NCBI GenBank assembly: GCA_945909635.1
Contig: OX246690.1
Location: forward strand, 1,550,001 to 1,614,000
Direction of reading: 5' to 3'
DNA length: 64,000 nucleotides
Source: Clostridioides difficile_A
GTDB lineage: Bacteria; Bacillota; Clostridia; Peptostreptococcales; Peptostreptococcaceae
The notes under the pieces are model-generated. The model saw only the letters and a list, made by a program, of their open reading frames with translations, searched no databases and was not told the DNA's origin. This document shows positions 1 to 8,946 of this stretch, piece by piece. Position 1 is the first letter of the stretch. The number at the start of each line of letters is the position of its first letter. A program made the position numbers and the translations under genes.

Positions 1-38
1 ATTTAATTTGATATATAAAATTTAGGAGGAAAGTAATT

Positions 39-584
39 ATGAAAAAATTTGTTTGTACAGTATGTGGATATATACATGAAGGGGATGCTGCACCAGCACA
101 ATGTCCAGTATGTAAAGTTGGAGCTGATAAATTTGAAGAAATGAAAGGCGAAAAAAATTGGGCTGATGAGCATAGAATAGGTGTAGCTCAAGGTGTAGAC
201 GAAGAAATAATCGAAGGATTAAGAGCTAACTTTGTTGGTGAATGTACAGAAGTAGGAATGTATTTAGCAATGAGTAGACAGGCTGATAGAGAAGGTTATC
301 CAGAAGTAGGAGAAGCTTATAAGAGAATAGCTTTTGAAGAAGCTGAGCATGCTGCTAAATTTGCAGAACTTCTTGGAGAAGTTGTAGTTGCAGATACAAA
401 AGAAAACTTAAGAGTTAGAGTTGACGCTGAGTATGGAGCAACTGATGGAAAACTAAAATTAGCTAAAAAAGCTAAAGAATTAGGATTAGATGCTATACAT
501 GATACAGTACATGAAATGTGTAAAGATGAAGCTAGACATGGTAAAGCATTCTTAGGATTATTAAATAGATATTTTGGAAAATAA
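39..584 (+). CDS. Reverse rubrerythrin (N-terminal rubredoxin domain)
   Basis: A 181-residue protein that begins with a rubredoxin-type iron site: a CTVCGY knuckle near residue 6 and CPVC near residue 22. A ferritin-like diiron domain follows, with ExxH motifs (EEAEH near 105, DEARH near 167). Classical rubrerythrins carry rubredoxin at the C-terminus, so the order here is reversed. The family reduces hydrogen peroxide and, in C. difficile, has been reported to reduce oxygen as well, using electrons from NAD(P)H through a reductase partner. It acts in the cytoplasm in oxidative stress defence. AGGAGG lies just before the ATG. Only 38 bases of upstream sequence are visible, so the promoter is not in the window. 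It appears monocistronic. Confidence 0.93.
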   Translation: MKKFVCTVCGYIHEGDAAPAQCPVCKVGADKFEEMKGEKNWADEHRIGVAQGVDEEIIEGLRANFVGECTEVGMYLAMSRQADREGYPEVGEAYKRIAFEEAEHAAKFAELLGEVVVADTKENLRVRVDAEYGATDGKLKLAKKAKELGLDAIHDTVHEMCKDEARHGKAFLGLLNRYFGK

Positions 585-610
585 ATTTAATATAAGTTAA
601 GTAGATTTTT

Positions 611-662
611 AGGAGTATATCATTTATGATTTTTAAAATTATAAGGATATACTCCTTTTTAA
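611..662 (+). terminator. Rho-independent terminator of reverse rubrerythrin
   Basis: Perfect 10-bp stem (611-620 with 647-656) followed by a T run. Confidence 0.85.
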
Positions 663-732
663 TAGTTGTATTTTATTTTATAGTTATAATCTTGTAAATA
701 TTTAAATGAGTATAAATATAGTTTTAATGAAA

Positions 733-956
733 TCAATTTTTTAGTCTTACTATCTCTAATTTATATAACTATGAAATTAATTTGATATAAATATATTCGA
801 AAAAACTAACTGGTTGGGGGTCATGCCTACTGCATATCTTGTGTAATATTGTTACATGAGTGTTGATTTTTACTACTTAGTCACTTTTACTTTGCAGAAA
901 GTTTGTTGTAATAAATGGATTATTTTATAAGTCAGATTTTAGAGATAGTAAATTGA
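733..956. repeat. Inverted-repeat-bounded non-coding element
   Basis: A perfect 13-bp inverted repeat (747-759 and 939-951, TTACTATCTCTAA and its complement) bounds about 180 bases without an ORF. A further 7-bp inverted pair, TCAATTT and AAATTGA, lies just outside it at 733-739 and 950-956. The interior has a stretch near 811-850 that is visibly richer in G and C than its surroundings. It could be a miniature inverted-repeat element, a remnant, or a long hairpin in the leader of the next gene. No transposase or clear target-site duplication is visible. Confidence 0.35.
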
Positions 957-1002
957 CATACTTAAAAGAATACATTAAACTAAATGTAAAAAATATCGAC
1001 AG

Positions 1003-1611
1003 GTGGTGGACAATCTGATTAAGTATATACATAAAAGTAATATAGCTATTGTTGTACTACATGAAATTTATGGAGCTAATAATTTTATAAAAGATGTTTG
1101 TCAAAAGTATTATAAAGATGGATATGATGTGTTTTGTCCAGAGCTTTTGGGAGATAGGAAAGTTTTTTCTTATTCAGAATCTCAAGAGGCGTATGGTTTT
1201 TTTATAGACAATGTTGGATTTGATATTTATAAACAAGTAGAAAAACTTATAAATGACTTAAAATCAGAATACAAATATGTACTTGTTATAGGATATAGTG
1301 TTGGTGCGACTATTGCATGGAGATGTAGTGAAGACTCTCTTTGCGATGGTATAGTTTGTTGTTATGGTTCTCGAATTAGAGATTATATGGAGGTAACTCC
1401 GAAATGTCCTACCTTGTTAGTGTTTGCAAAACATGATTCATTTGATGTTGATTCTATTTTTTGCCAACTTTCTAGAAAACAAAATGTTCAAATCGAGATT
1501 TTAGATGCAAATCATGGTTTTATTGATACATACTCAAAAAATTATTCTGATGTTCAAGCACAAGTGTTTAGTACTAAAGAAAAAAGTTTCTTAGATAAAT
1601 ATTTAGTATAG
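1003..1611 (+). CDS. Dienelactone hydrolase-like alpha/beta hydrolase
   Basis: About 200 residues with the alpha/beta hydrolase pattern of the DLH family. HEIYGAN lies near residue 20, the nucleophile elbow GYSVGA near 98, an acidic residue in KHDSFD near 143, and the His in NHGF near 170. The elbow has Ser where classical dienelactone hydrolases have Cys, which is common in distant members, so the substrate cannot be stated. The start is uncertain. Tandem GTG codons at 1003 and 1006 lie directly in an AGGTGG purine stretch, and a CTG at 1015 would be better spaced. It stands alone and is followed by a hairpin at 1657-1694. Confidence 0.75.
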   Translation: MVDNLIKYIHKSNIAIVVLHEIYGANNFIKDVCQKYYKDGYDVFCPELLGDRKVFSYSESQEAYGFFIDNVGFDIYKQVEKLINDLKSEYKYVLVIGYSVGATIAWRCSEDSLCDGIVCCYGSRIRDYMEVTPKCPTLLVFAKHDSFDVDSIFCQLSRKQNVQIEILDANHGFIDTYSKNYSDVQAQVFSTKEKSFLDKYLV

Positions 1612-1942
1612 CATATTATAAAATATATAAAAGATTTAATTAATCTTAAAAGTTTTATGGCACTATTGATATTTGAAAATATTAGTAGTGCCATTAGATT
1701 TTAGTGTTATTATATTTTTGAGATATAGTTAATTGACATTATAGTGTTAATTATGTCTTTATGATTTTTAATGAGTTTATAATACTATTTATTTAAATAA
1801 ACAATAAGAAAATTCTTTGTACTTGAATAAGAATATTATATGAGAATATTGCAATTTGATATATTTACCATTACAATAAAAGTAGTTACAACTGAAATTC
1901 TAAATAAGTTAAAGTAAGTTGGCAAATTGGAGGTTTTTAAAT
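1612..1942 (+). other. Intergenic stretch with a hairpin after the hydrolase gene
   Basis: Contains a 9-bp stem (1657-1665 with 1686-1694, ATGGCACTA and its complement) with a weak T-rich tail, probably the terminator of the hydrolase gene. The rest, up to the ribosome binding site of the next gene near 1929, is AT-rich with no recognisable RNA motif. In particular I see no c-di-GMP riboswitch. Confidence 0.6.
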
Positions 1943-4852
1943 ATGAAAGCATTTAAAAAGCACTTCTTAGTACTTTCTTTGATATTTTTGCTTATTGTAT
2001 CGTGTCTTAATAGTGTTCAATGTTTTGCCGATGAGTCTGAAAATTCAAAAAAAATACGAGTTGGATATTGTGATAACTATGGAATTATATCTTCATCCGA
2101 AGAACATTCTTATACAGGATATGGTTATGATTATTTAAAAGAAATTTCAAAGTATACAGGATGGAAATATGAATTTGTAAAAGGGTCTTGGGAAGAATGT
2201 TTAGATAGATTAGAAAACGGTGAGATAGATTTACTTGGACCTTTACAGAGTAATGATGAAAGAGGTAAAATATTTAATTTTCCTAAAATAAGTTCAGGAT
2301 ATGAATATAGTGCATTATATACAAATGAAAGTAACTACAATATGTTTTATGAAGATATAAGTTCATTTAACAATATGAGAGTGGCTGTGCTCAAAGGTAA
2401 TTTTCATAATATTGCATTTGAGAAGTATAGAAAAGAAAATAAATTTTCAGTAAAATATATATATTGTAATTCTATCGATGAGTTAATTGAGTCTGTTAAT
2501 AAAAATAAAGCAGATGCTTTTGTTTGTGGAAGTATTGTAAATGCAAAAGGAATGAAGATAGTTAGTAAGTTTTCAATGGAACCTTTTTATTTAGCTACTA
2601 CAAAAGAGAAAACTGATTTAGTAAAAGAATTAGATTATGCTTTAAAAGAATTAAAAATGAATGATATGTACTATGATATGGAATTATATAAAAAATATTT
2701 TAAAAGAGATGTTACTAATTCTATAGCATTTACTCGTCAAGAAATTAATTTTATTAAAGCCAATCCAAAGCTTACTATGGTATACGATTCTGAGTGGTCT
2801 CCTGTTGAATATTATGATGTAGAAAGTAATTCATTTAAAGGTATAAGTTCTGACTTAATGTCAATTATATCAAAAAAATGTGGAATAGAATTTGACTATA
2901 TTGAAACAAAAAATTATAATGAGAGTCTTAATTACATAAAAAATGGAAAGGCAGATATGCTTTGTGGCTCAATTAATGAAGATGATAAAGAAAAACGATT
3001 TGGTATGAAACTGACAAATCCATACATAAATATACCTATAGTTATGGTTGGAAAACTAGGAACTAATCTCAATAATGATTTAAATATTGCTTTAACAAGT
3101 AGTTATAAGTCTATTGATTCTTACATAGAAAAAAGCTTTGAAAATGCCAAAACAACATCTTATAAGTCTATAGAAGATTGTTTAGATGCCATAGATGAAG
3201 GAAAAGCAAGCCTAATGGTACTTAGTTCTTATCAGTTTGATGAACTCTTAAAGGAAGGAAAATGTAATAATCTATCAATTATATCTGTTTTAGATACTAA
3301 TTATGGAATGTGTATAGGAGTATCAAATAAAATTAGCCCAATATTGATATCAATTTTAAATAAATCAATAGGCAAAATTACTGATGAACAGTTAAATGAC
3401 AGTATATATTCTAACACCATTAATAAGCCTTATAAGGTACCATTTGGTATCATTTTTAAAGAGTATTCATTACAAATTATTATGTGTATTTGTATTATGT
3501 TTTTAATTGCCATCAAATATATAATTTACAATAAGAAAAAGAAAGAGGATTCTCTAAAGAAAATTGCATATACAGATTCATTAACAGGAGCAGCGAGTAT
3601 AGAGAAGTTTAAAATAAATGCAGAGAAATTATTTGCTAAAAACAATCCAGAATCATATGTGTTATTTTATATGGATGTTGATAAATTCAAGTACATAAAT
3701 GATATGTTTGGATATGATGTGGGAAATAATACTTTAATACATATATCAAATACTATTGCAAGTGAATTGCATGAGGATGAAATTTTTGCAAGAGTTTCTG
3801 CTGACCATTTTGTTCTTCTTATTAGATATAAGACAGATGAAGATATTAAAGCAAGGCTAAATAGTATTTATAACAAAGTTCAGATATTTAGTAATCATAA
3901 GATAAATTACTATAAGTTGATTTTAGATTGTGGTATATACAAAATAAATAAAGATGATAGAGATATAAACACTATTATGGATAGAGCAAATACTGCAAGA
4001 AAGACTATAAAAGGTGGTCATAAAAATTCATTTGCTTTTTATAATGATGAAATGCATAAGAAAATACTAAAAGAAAAAGAAATTGAAAATACAATGATAG
4101 ATGCTCTTAACAATGGAGAATTTATTGTATATTTTCAGCCTAAATATAGTCTTTTAGATTACCAGATTATAGGGGCTGAAGCACTTGTCCGTTGGGATAA
4201 TCCAAAGAAAGGACTAATCCCACCAATAGAATTTATTCCTGTATTTGAGAGAAATGGCTTTATTGTAAATATTGATTTCTATGTATTTGAGGAAGTATGT
4301 AAAAAGATTAGAGAATGGATGGATGAAGGTCAAAAAGTTGTACCTATATCTGTTAACTTGTCTCGAATGCATTTTGTAAATAGTAATTTTGTTGAGAAGT
4401 TTAGACTAATTGTAGATAAATACAGAATACCAACAAATTTTATAGAATTAGAGCTAACAGAAACAGCAGTATTAGATAATATAGACGGTTTAATTGACAC
4501 AATGAATCATCTAAAAGAAAATGGGTTTGTGATTTCTATGGATGATTTTGGAACAGGATATTCTTCGCTTAATCTTCTAAAGGAACTACCTGTTGACATA
4601 TTAAAATTAGATAGGGCATTTTTTACAGAAAAAGATGAGAGTAATAATGAAAAAATTGTTATATCTAATGTCATTAGAATGGCAAAGGAATTAAAAATGA
4701 AGGTAATCTCAGAAGGAGTAGAAACCATTTCACAATTAGATTTTTTAAAGCAAATTGGATGTGATATGGTACAGGGATACTTATTTTCTAAACCAATGCC
4801 TGTAAAAGATTTTGAGAAAATAGTTTTTAAAAAAGAAGAAAAAAATGTATAA
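1943..4852 (+). CDS. Membrane EAL-domain protein with two solute-binding sensor domains and a degenerate GGDEF
   Basis: A 969-residue protein; the start at 1943 follows GGAGG with good spacing. A signal peptide (about 1-32) is followed by two tandem extracellular bacterial solute-binding type 3 domains (about 40-260 and 270-500), one transmembrane helix (about 505-526), a GGDEF fold (about 545-700) and an EAL domain (about 705-960). The GGDEF signature reads SADHF near 619, so cyclase activity is unlikely. The EAL domain keeps EAL (near 745) and DDFGTGYSS (near 866). The likely role is a c-di-GMP phosphodiesterase controlled by a small extracellular ligand such as an amino acid. The ligand is inferred only from the domain family. 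The gene is monocistronic with a strong terminator. Confidence 0.88.
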   Translation: MKAFKKHFLVLSLIFLLIVSCLNSVQCFADESENSKKIRVGYCDNYGIISSSEEHSYTGYGYDYLKEISKYTGWKYEFVKGSWEECLDRLENGEIDLLGPLQSNDERGKIFNFPKISSGYEYSALYTNESNYNMFYEDISSFNNMRVAVLKGNFHNIAFEKYRKENKFSVKYIYCNSIDELIESVNKNKADAFVCGSIVNAKGMKIVSKFSMEPFYLATTKEKTDLVKELDYALKELKMNDMYYDMELYKKYFKRDVTNSIAFTRQEINFIKANPKLTMVYDSEWSPVEYYDVESNSFKGISSDLMSIISKKCGIEFDYIETKNYNESLNYIKNGKADMLCGSINEDDKEKRFGMKLTNPYINIPIVMVGKLGTNLNNDLNIALTSSYKSIDSYIEKSFENAKTTSYKSIEDCLDAIDEGKASLMVLSSYQFDELLKEGKCNNLSIISVLDTNYGMCIGVSNKISPILISILNKSIGKITDEQLNDSIYSNTINKPYKVPFGIIFKEYSLQIIMCICIMFLIAIKYIIYNKKKKEDSLKKIAYTDSLTGAASIEKFKINAEKLFAKNNPESYVLFYMDVDKFKYINDMFGYDVGNNTLIHISNTIASELHEDEIFARVSADHFVLLIRYKTDEDIKARLNSIYNKVQIFSNHKINYYKLILDCGIYKINKDDRDINTIMDRANTARKTIKGGHKNSFAFYNDEMHKKILKEKEIENTMIDALNNGEFIVYFQPKYSLLDYQIIGAEALVRWDNPKKGLIPPIEFIPVFERNGFIVNIDFYVFEEVCKKIREWMDEGQKVVPISVNLSRMHFVNSNFVEKFRLIVDKYRIPTNFIELELTETAVLDNIDGLIDTMNHLKENGFVISMDDFGTGYSSLNLLKELPVDILKLDRAFFTEKDESNNEKIVISNVIRMAKELKMKVISEGVETISQLDFLKQIGCDMVQGYLFSKPMPVKDFEKIVFKKEEKNV

Positions 4853-4873
4853 ATAATGTGAAAACATCTACAC

Positions 4874-4928
4874 AATAAAGATGCTTTAAGATAGTTAAAT
4901 ATACTATCTTAAAGCATCTTTATTTTTG
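4874..4928 (+). terminator. Strong Rho-independent terminator
   Basis: A perfect 22-bp stem (4874-4895 with 4903-4924) ending in a T run, just after the EAL-domain gene. Confidence 0.9.
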
Positions 4929-5172
4929 TATGAGTTTTTATTGAAATTATTAATAGATTAAATCAATTGAGAAAAAAACTCAAAAGAACACAATAATCAC
5001 TTGCAAAGTTCATACTATTATGATAGACTTAAATCAAAATTAAGAATTGTAAAAAGAAGGAAAACATAGGTAATTATTTTAACTGACTAAAATTTAAGAT
5101 AAAATATTGTAATTTATATATGAGATAACGATTGCTTATAAATTTAAATTAGTTTAAGAGGAGGAATATTAT
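4929..5172 (+). promoter_or_regulatory. Upstream region of the feo operon with a weak Fur-like site
   Basis: An AT-rich leader before feoA. Near 5125-5140, GATAACGATTGCT partly matches the Fur consensus core, at roughly 9 of 15 positions, overlapping where a promoter would lie. No clean -35/-10 pair can be assigned. Iron regulation is expected for feo genes, but this site alone is weak support. Confidence 0.3.
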
Positions 5173-5385
5173 ATGATGCCATTGATACTATCAAATACAG
5201 GAGAAGAAGTAGTTATAAAGAAGATTTCAGGAAGTGACAAGACAAGAACTTTTTTAAATAGTATAGGTTTTGTAGTAGGTACAAATGTTAAAATAATTTC
5301 TAAGATAGATGGGAATTTAATAATAGATGTAAAAGATACTAGAGTTGCATTAGACAAAAAGATGGCAAGTAGAATAATAATATAG
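5173..5385 (+). CDS. feoA: FeoA family protein (first copy)
   Basis: A 70-residue SH3-like FeoA domain covering the whole protein. It has the usual FLNSIGFVVGTNVKIISK core and a short C-terminal beta segment ending RIII. FeoA proteins are cytosolic accessories of the ferrous iron transporter FeoB. AGGAGG lies about eight bases before the ATG. It is the first gene of the feo operon and is followed after 12 bases by a second feoA. The two copies are clearly diverged, so they are not a recent duplication. Confidence 0.88.
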   Translation: MMPLILSNTGEEVVIKKISGSDKTRTFLNSIGFVVGTNVKIISKIDGNLIIDVKDTRVALDKKMASRIII

Positions 5386-5397
5386 GGAGGTAATGAT

Positions 5398-5619
5398 ATG
5401 AACAGATTAAAGGATATTAAGTGTGGAGAGACTGTGAAAGTCAAGAAGTTAGAGGGGGAAGGAGCCACACGAAGACGTATAATGGATATGGGAATTACGA
5501 GAGGTGTTGATGTATTTGTAAGAAAAGTAGCTCCTCTTGGTGACCCAATTGAAATAACTGTAAGAGATTATGAACTATCAATTCGTAAGTCAGATGCAGA
5601 AAAAATCATTGTGGAATAA
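5398..5619 (+). CDS. feoA: FeoA family protein (second copy)
   Basis: A 73-residue FeoA/SH3-like protein with the characteristic GATRRRIMDMGITRGVDV segment and a PLGDPIEI motif. It is closer to the family consensus than the first copy. It has its own ribosome binding site (GGGAGG) and lies 12 bases behind the first feoA. FeoA is thought to bind FeoB and modulate its GTPase or channel. Having two feoA genes before one feoB is common in Clostridia. Confidence 0.92.
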   Translation: MNRLKDIKCGETVKVKKLEGEGATRRRIMDMGITRGVDVFVRKVAPLGDPIEITVRDYELSIRKSDAEKIIVE

Positions 5620-5632
5620 TAAAATTAATTAA

Positions 5633-5675
5633 TTGGAATGGATTTAGTGCAATTATATAATGAGAATGATTTTCT
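5633..5675 (+). promoter_or_regulatory. Candidate internal feoB promoter with overlapping Fur box
   Basis: TTGGAA (5633-5638) and TATAAT (5656-5661) are separated by exactly 17 bases. TGAGAATGATTTTCT (5661-5675) matches the 7-1-7 Fur consensus TGATAATnATTATCA at most positions and overlaps the end of the -10 element. This would allow iron-repressed transcription of feoB separately from the feoA pair. Confidence 0.5.
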
Positions 5676-5721
5676 GTATCATGAGTAGTTATGTACTTAA
5701 ATAATAATGGAGGGAATGGAA

Positions 5722-7878
5722 ATGTCAATAAAAATAGGTCTCATAGGAAATCCTAACTGTGGTAAGACAACAATGTTCAATGGGCTTACAGGTTCATCTC
5801 AATATGTTGGGAACTGGCCAGGAGTAACAGTTGAAAAAAAAGGTGGAAAATTAAAAGGAAATAAAGATGTGGAGATAGTAGACTTACCAGGTATTTATTC
5901 TTTATCACCATATACATTAGAAGAAGTAGTTACACGTAATTTTATGTTAGACGATAAACCAGATGCAGTAATAAATATAGTAGATGCATCAAATATAGAG
6001 AGAAATTTATATCTTACAACTCAAGTTTTAGAATTGGGTATACCTACTGTCATAGCTCTTAATATGATGGATATTGTTAATAAAAATGGTGATAAGATAA
6101 ATATTAAAAAGTTATCTGAGGTTATAGGTTGCCCAGTGGTAGAAGTGACAGCAGTTAAAGGTCAAGGGATTATGGAAGCCGCTGAAAAGGCAATTCAACT
6201 TGCAAGCAGTAATAATAAATTAGATTTCAAACTGCCTTTTGTTGATGAAAGTAAGGAAGCAATAGAAAAAATTGAAAAGATAATAGAAGAAAAAACTCCA
6301 TATATAGATATGGAAACACGTTGGTTAGCTATAAAGTTATTTGAAAGAGATGAAAATGTTATACAAAAACTTGATATTTCTAAAACAATATTGAATAACA
6401 TAGAAGAAATAACTAGAGATTGTGAAAATGAATTGGATGATGATAGTGAAAGTATAGTAACAGCAAATCGTTATGAATTTATTAGTTCAATAATTTCAAG
6501 TATAATAAAGAAGAATAGAAAAGGTAAGGAAACTGTATCAGACAAGATAGATAAGATTGTAACAAACCGAATATTAGCATTACCTATTTTTGCACTTATA
6601 ATGTGGGGAGTTTATTATATAGCAGTAAGTTCATTGGGCGCTATAGCAACTGACTGGACTAATGATGTACTGTTTGGAGAAATTATTCAAGGAAATGTAA
6701 GTAATTTTATGGCTTCTTTAAATGTAGCTGATTGGTTACAAGGACTTGTAGTTGATGGTCTAATTGGTGGAGTTGGAGCTGTATTAGGATTTGTCCCACA
6801 AATTATGCTTCTATTCTTATTATTATCAATATTAGAAGATTGTGGATATATGTCACGTGTAGCTTTTATAATGGATAGAATTTTCCGTAAGTTTGGTCTT
6901 TCAGGAAAATCATTTATACCAATGCTTATAAGTTCAGGTTGTGGAGTTCCAGGAGTTATGTCAACTCGTACTATAGAGAATGATAGAGATAGAAAAATGA
7001 CTATTATGTTAACTACATTCATTCCATGTGGAGCTAAAATACCAATAATAGCATTATTTGCAGGAGCATTATTTGGAGGTGCTTCATGGGTAGCGCCATC
7101 AATGTATTTCTTAGGTATAGTAATGATAATCATTTGTGGAATTATATTAAAGAGAACTAGCTTATTTGCAGGAGAGCCATCTCCATTTGTTATGGAATTA
7201 CCTCAATATCATGTTCCAAGTGCAAAAGGTGTTTTAATACATATGTGGGATAGAGGAAAAGCCTTCATAATCAAAGCAGGTACGATTATATTTGTAGCTT
7301 GTGGAGCAATCTGGTTCTTACAATCATTTAACTGGTCATTACAAATGGTAGATGCTGGAGATAGTATATTAGCTAGTTTAGGAAATATAGTTGCACCAAT
7401 ATTTGCACCTCTTGGATTTGGAAACTGGCAATCATCAGTAGCAACAGTTACAGGTCTAGTAGCCAAGGAAAATGTAGTTGGGACATTTGGAGTTTTATTT
7501 GGTATATCAGATGCGACAGAGCAAGACCCAGCACTTCTTGGTTCAGTTGCAAGTATGTTTACAGTAGCTAGTGCATTTGCATTTATGGCATTCAACATGC
7601 TTTGTGCACCTTGCTTTGCAGCTATTGGAGCTATAAAAAGAGAAATGGGTTCATGGAAATGGACATGGATTACATTAGGATTCCAAACTTTAACAGCATA
7701 TATAGTTGCTCTTCTTATCAATCAAGTTGGAAGTTTAATTTTAGGAACTGGAGGAAGTATTGCTGGGGCAATAATATCTATAGTTATAGCAGTAGCTGTA
7801 GTATTGATAATTTTAACTTATTCAAATAGAAATATGAAAAAAGAAAAAATTGGTAAATTAAGTTATATGAAAAATTAA
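5722..7878 (+). CDS. feoB: Ferrous iron transporter FeoB
   Basis: A 718-residue protein from the ATG at 5722, chosen because GGAGGG ends seven bases before it; ATGs at 5707 and 5716 lie in or too near that site. The N-terminal G domain has the P-loop GNPNCGKT (8-15), DLPG near 55 and NMMD near 114. A helical guanine-dissociation-inhibitor region follows. The C-terminal membrane part contains two Gate domains with conserved Cys motifs (SSGCGVPG, FIPCGAKIP, LCAPCFA). The family moves ferrous iron across the cytoplasmic membrane. It sits in an operon with two feoA genes upstream and a small Cys-rich membrane protein downstream. Confidence 0.96.
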   Translation: MSIKIGLIGNPNCGKTTMFNGLTGSSQYVGNWPGVTVEKKGGKLKGNKDVEIVDLPGIYSLSPYTLEEVVTRNFMLDDKPDAVINIVDASNIERNLYLTTQVLELGIPTVIALNMMDIVNKNGDKINIKKLSEVIGCPVVEVTAVKGQGIMEAAEKAIQLASSNNKLDFKLPFVDESKEAIEKIEKIIEEKTPYIDMETRWLAIKLFERDENVIQKLDISKTILNNIEEITRDCENELDDDSESIVTANRYEFISSIISSIIKKNRKGKETVSDKIDKIVTNRILALPIFALIMWGVYYIAVSSLGAIATDWTNDVLFGEIIQGNVSNFMASLNVADWLQGLVVDGLIGGVGAVLGFVPQIMLLFLLLSILEDCGYMSRVAFIMDRIFRKFGLSGKSFIPMLISSGCGVPGVMSTRTIENDRDRKMTIMLTTFIPCGAKIPIIALFAGALFGGASWVAPSMYFLGIVMIIICGIILKRTSLFAGEPSPFVMELPQYHVPSAKGVLIHMWDRGKAFIIKAGTIIFVACGAIWFLQSFNWSLQMVDAGDSILASLGNIVAPIFAPLGFGNWQSSVATVTGLVAKENVVGTFGVLFGISDATEQDPALLGSVASMFTVASAFAFMAFNMLCAPCFAAIGAIKREMGSWKWTWITLGFQTLTAYIVALLINQVGSLILGTGGSIAGAIISIVIAVAVVLIILTYSNRNMKKEKIGKLSYMKN

Positions 7879-7903
7879 TTCATATAAATAAGGAGTGGTG
7901 AAT

Positions 7904-8056
7904 ATGGCTACATTTATTATAGCAGCTATTGTAGTAGTATTGATGGCGTTAGCCATAATGCATATGGTTAAAAATTCAAAAAAGAATGGTAGCAGTTGCG
8001 GATGTGTTTGTTCTGGTTGCTCAAGTAGTAAGAGCTGTAATACTAATAAGAGATAG
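7904..8056 (+). CDS. Small FeoB-associated Cys-rich membrane protein
   Basis: A 50-residue protein. It has one N-terminal membrane helix (about 3-22, ATFIIAAIVVVLMALAIM), a short basic linker, and a Cys/Ser-rich tail with five cysteines in the pattern CGCVCSGC followed by SC near 45. It begins 25 bases after feoB behind AAGGAGTGG. Short FeoB-associated Cys-rich membrane proteins in this position are widespread in Firmicutes. A role as metal chaperone or regulator of FeoB is usually proposed but not proven. Confidence 0.82.
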   Translation: MATFIIAAIVVVLMALAIMHMVKNSKKNGSSCGCVCSGCSSSKSCNTNKR

Positions 8057-8063
8057 ATAAAAT

Positions 8064-8113
8064 AAGAATCTGATAAAAAGTTAAATTACTTTATTATCAG
8101 GTTCTTATTTTTT
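8064..8113 (+). terminator. Terminator of the feo operon
   Basis: 13-bp stem (8064-8076 with 8094-8106, one G-U pair) followed by a long T run. Confidence 0.88.
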
Positions 8114-8194
8114 ATACAAATAATAAATTTCATGTTTGAAGTAGGTTAGACTATGTTGTAATTTTAATGTATAATTATAGACAAATATATGATT

Positions 8195-8229
8195 AGGAGG
8201 GATTATTGCTAAATAAAGCAATATAAATG
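8195..8229 (+). promoter_or_regulatory. Ribosome binding site separated from its start codon by a hairpin
   Basis: A strong Shine-Dalgarno sequence (AGGAGGG, 8195-8201) lies 25 bases before the ATG at 8227, far more than usual. The spacer contains a 6-bp hairpin (ATTGCT 8205-8210 with AGCAAT 8217-8222). Folding it shortens the effective spacing to about 7 bases. An alternative is reinitiation after a tiny ORF starting with TTG at 8206, whose TAA (8224-8226) directly abuts the ATG in the same frame. Confidence 0.55.
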
Positions 8230-8946
8230 TATATTATGTTTAAATTTGATGTGACAAATGAGCTTATGTGTATAGCAAGGGGAAGTGGCAAATTTTTTGC
8301 AAAAAAAGGTGCTATGGTAGCCTTTAAAGGAAATTTTAATTTTGAAAAATTATTACTTGGTCCTAATAATGGTGGTGGTTTAGGAAGAGCACTGTTAGGG
8401 CATGTTCAAAGGTCATTAACAGGAGAACAAATGCCAATAATGGTTGTTGAAGGTGAAGGTGAAATTTACCTGGCTCAAAATGCTTATCATGTAGATGTAA
8501 TATCGATTGACCCAGGTGATTCAATTTATGTTGAGAGCGAAAATTTATTGGCATTTTCTGAACAATTGCATTATAGTGTAAAATTAATTGGTTCAGGGGT
8601 ACTATCTCAAAAAGGGCTTTTTACTACACATTTAGTAAATAAAACAAGCCAAAATCAAGATGTCGCCATAATAACAGATGGAAATCCTCTAATACTTGAA
8701 GGGCCTTGTTGTGTAGACCCAGATGCATTAGTAGCCTGGACTGGAAGAGAACCATATCCAAAAGTAGCAAAATTATCATGGAAGACTTTTATTGGTCAGA
8801 CTTCTGGGGAATCTTATCATATGGAATTTGTTGAACCTGGACAAATAGTCATTATACAACCATCTGAAAGATTGTCTGGCTTAAAAACAGATTCTACGCC
8901 TTCTGATAGAATGAATTCAGGTGGGTTGAGAATTGGTATAGATTAA
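8227..8946 (+). CDS. AIM24 family protein
   Basis: About 239 residues matching the AIM24 (formerly TIGR00266/DUF124) family across the full length. It is a double beta-helix-like protein with many Gly-rich turns (NNGGGLGRALLG near 47, SGGLRIGID at the C-terminus). Bacterial members have no established biochemical role; the mitochondrial namesake affects inner-membrane organisation. No signal peptide is present. The start is 8227 or the in-frame ATG at 8236, and neither has a normally spaced ribosome binding site. The gene lies alone between the feo operon and the ABC importer. Confidence 0.85.
   Translation: MYIMFKFDVTNELMCIARGSGKFFAKKGAMVAFKGNFNFEKLLLGPNNGGGLGRALLGHVQRSLTGEQMPIMVVEGEGEIYLAQNAYHVDVISIDPGDSIYVESENLLAFSEQLHYSVKLIGSGVLSQKGLFTTHLVNKTSQNQDVAIITDGNPLILEGPCCVDPDALVAWTGREPYPKVAKLSWKTFIGQTSGESYHMEFVEPGQIVIIQPSERLSGLKTDSTPSDRMNSGGLRIGID

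Noticed and set aside
6687..7721. Two long antisense ORFs inside feoB
   Set aside because: Shadows of a well-conserved FeoB frame; no ribosome binding sites.
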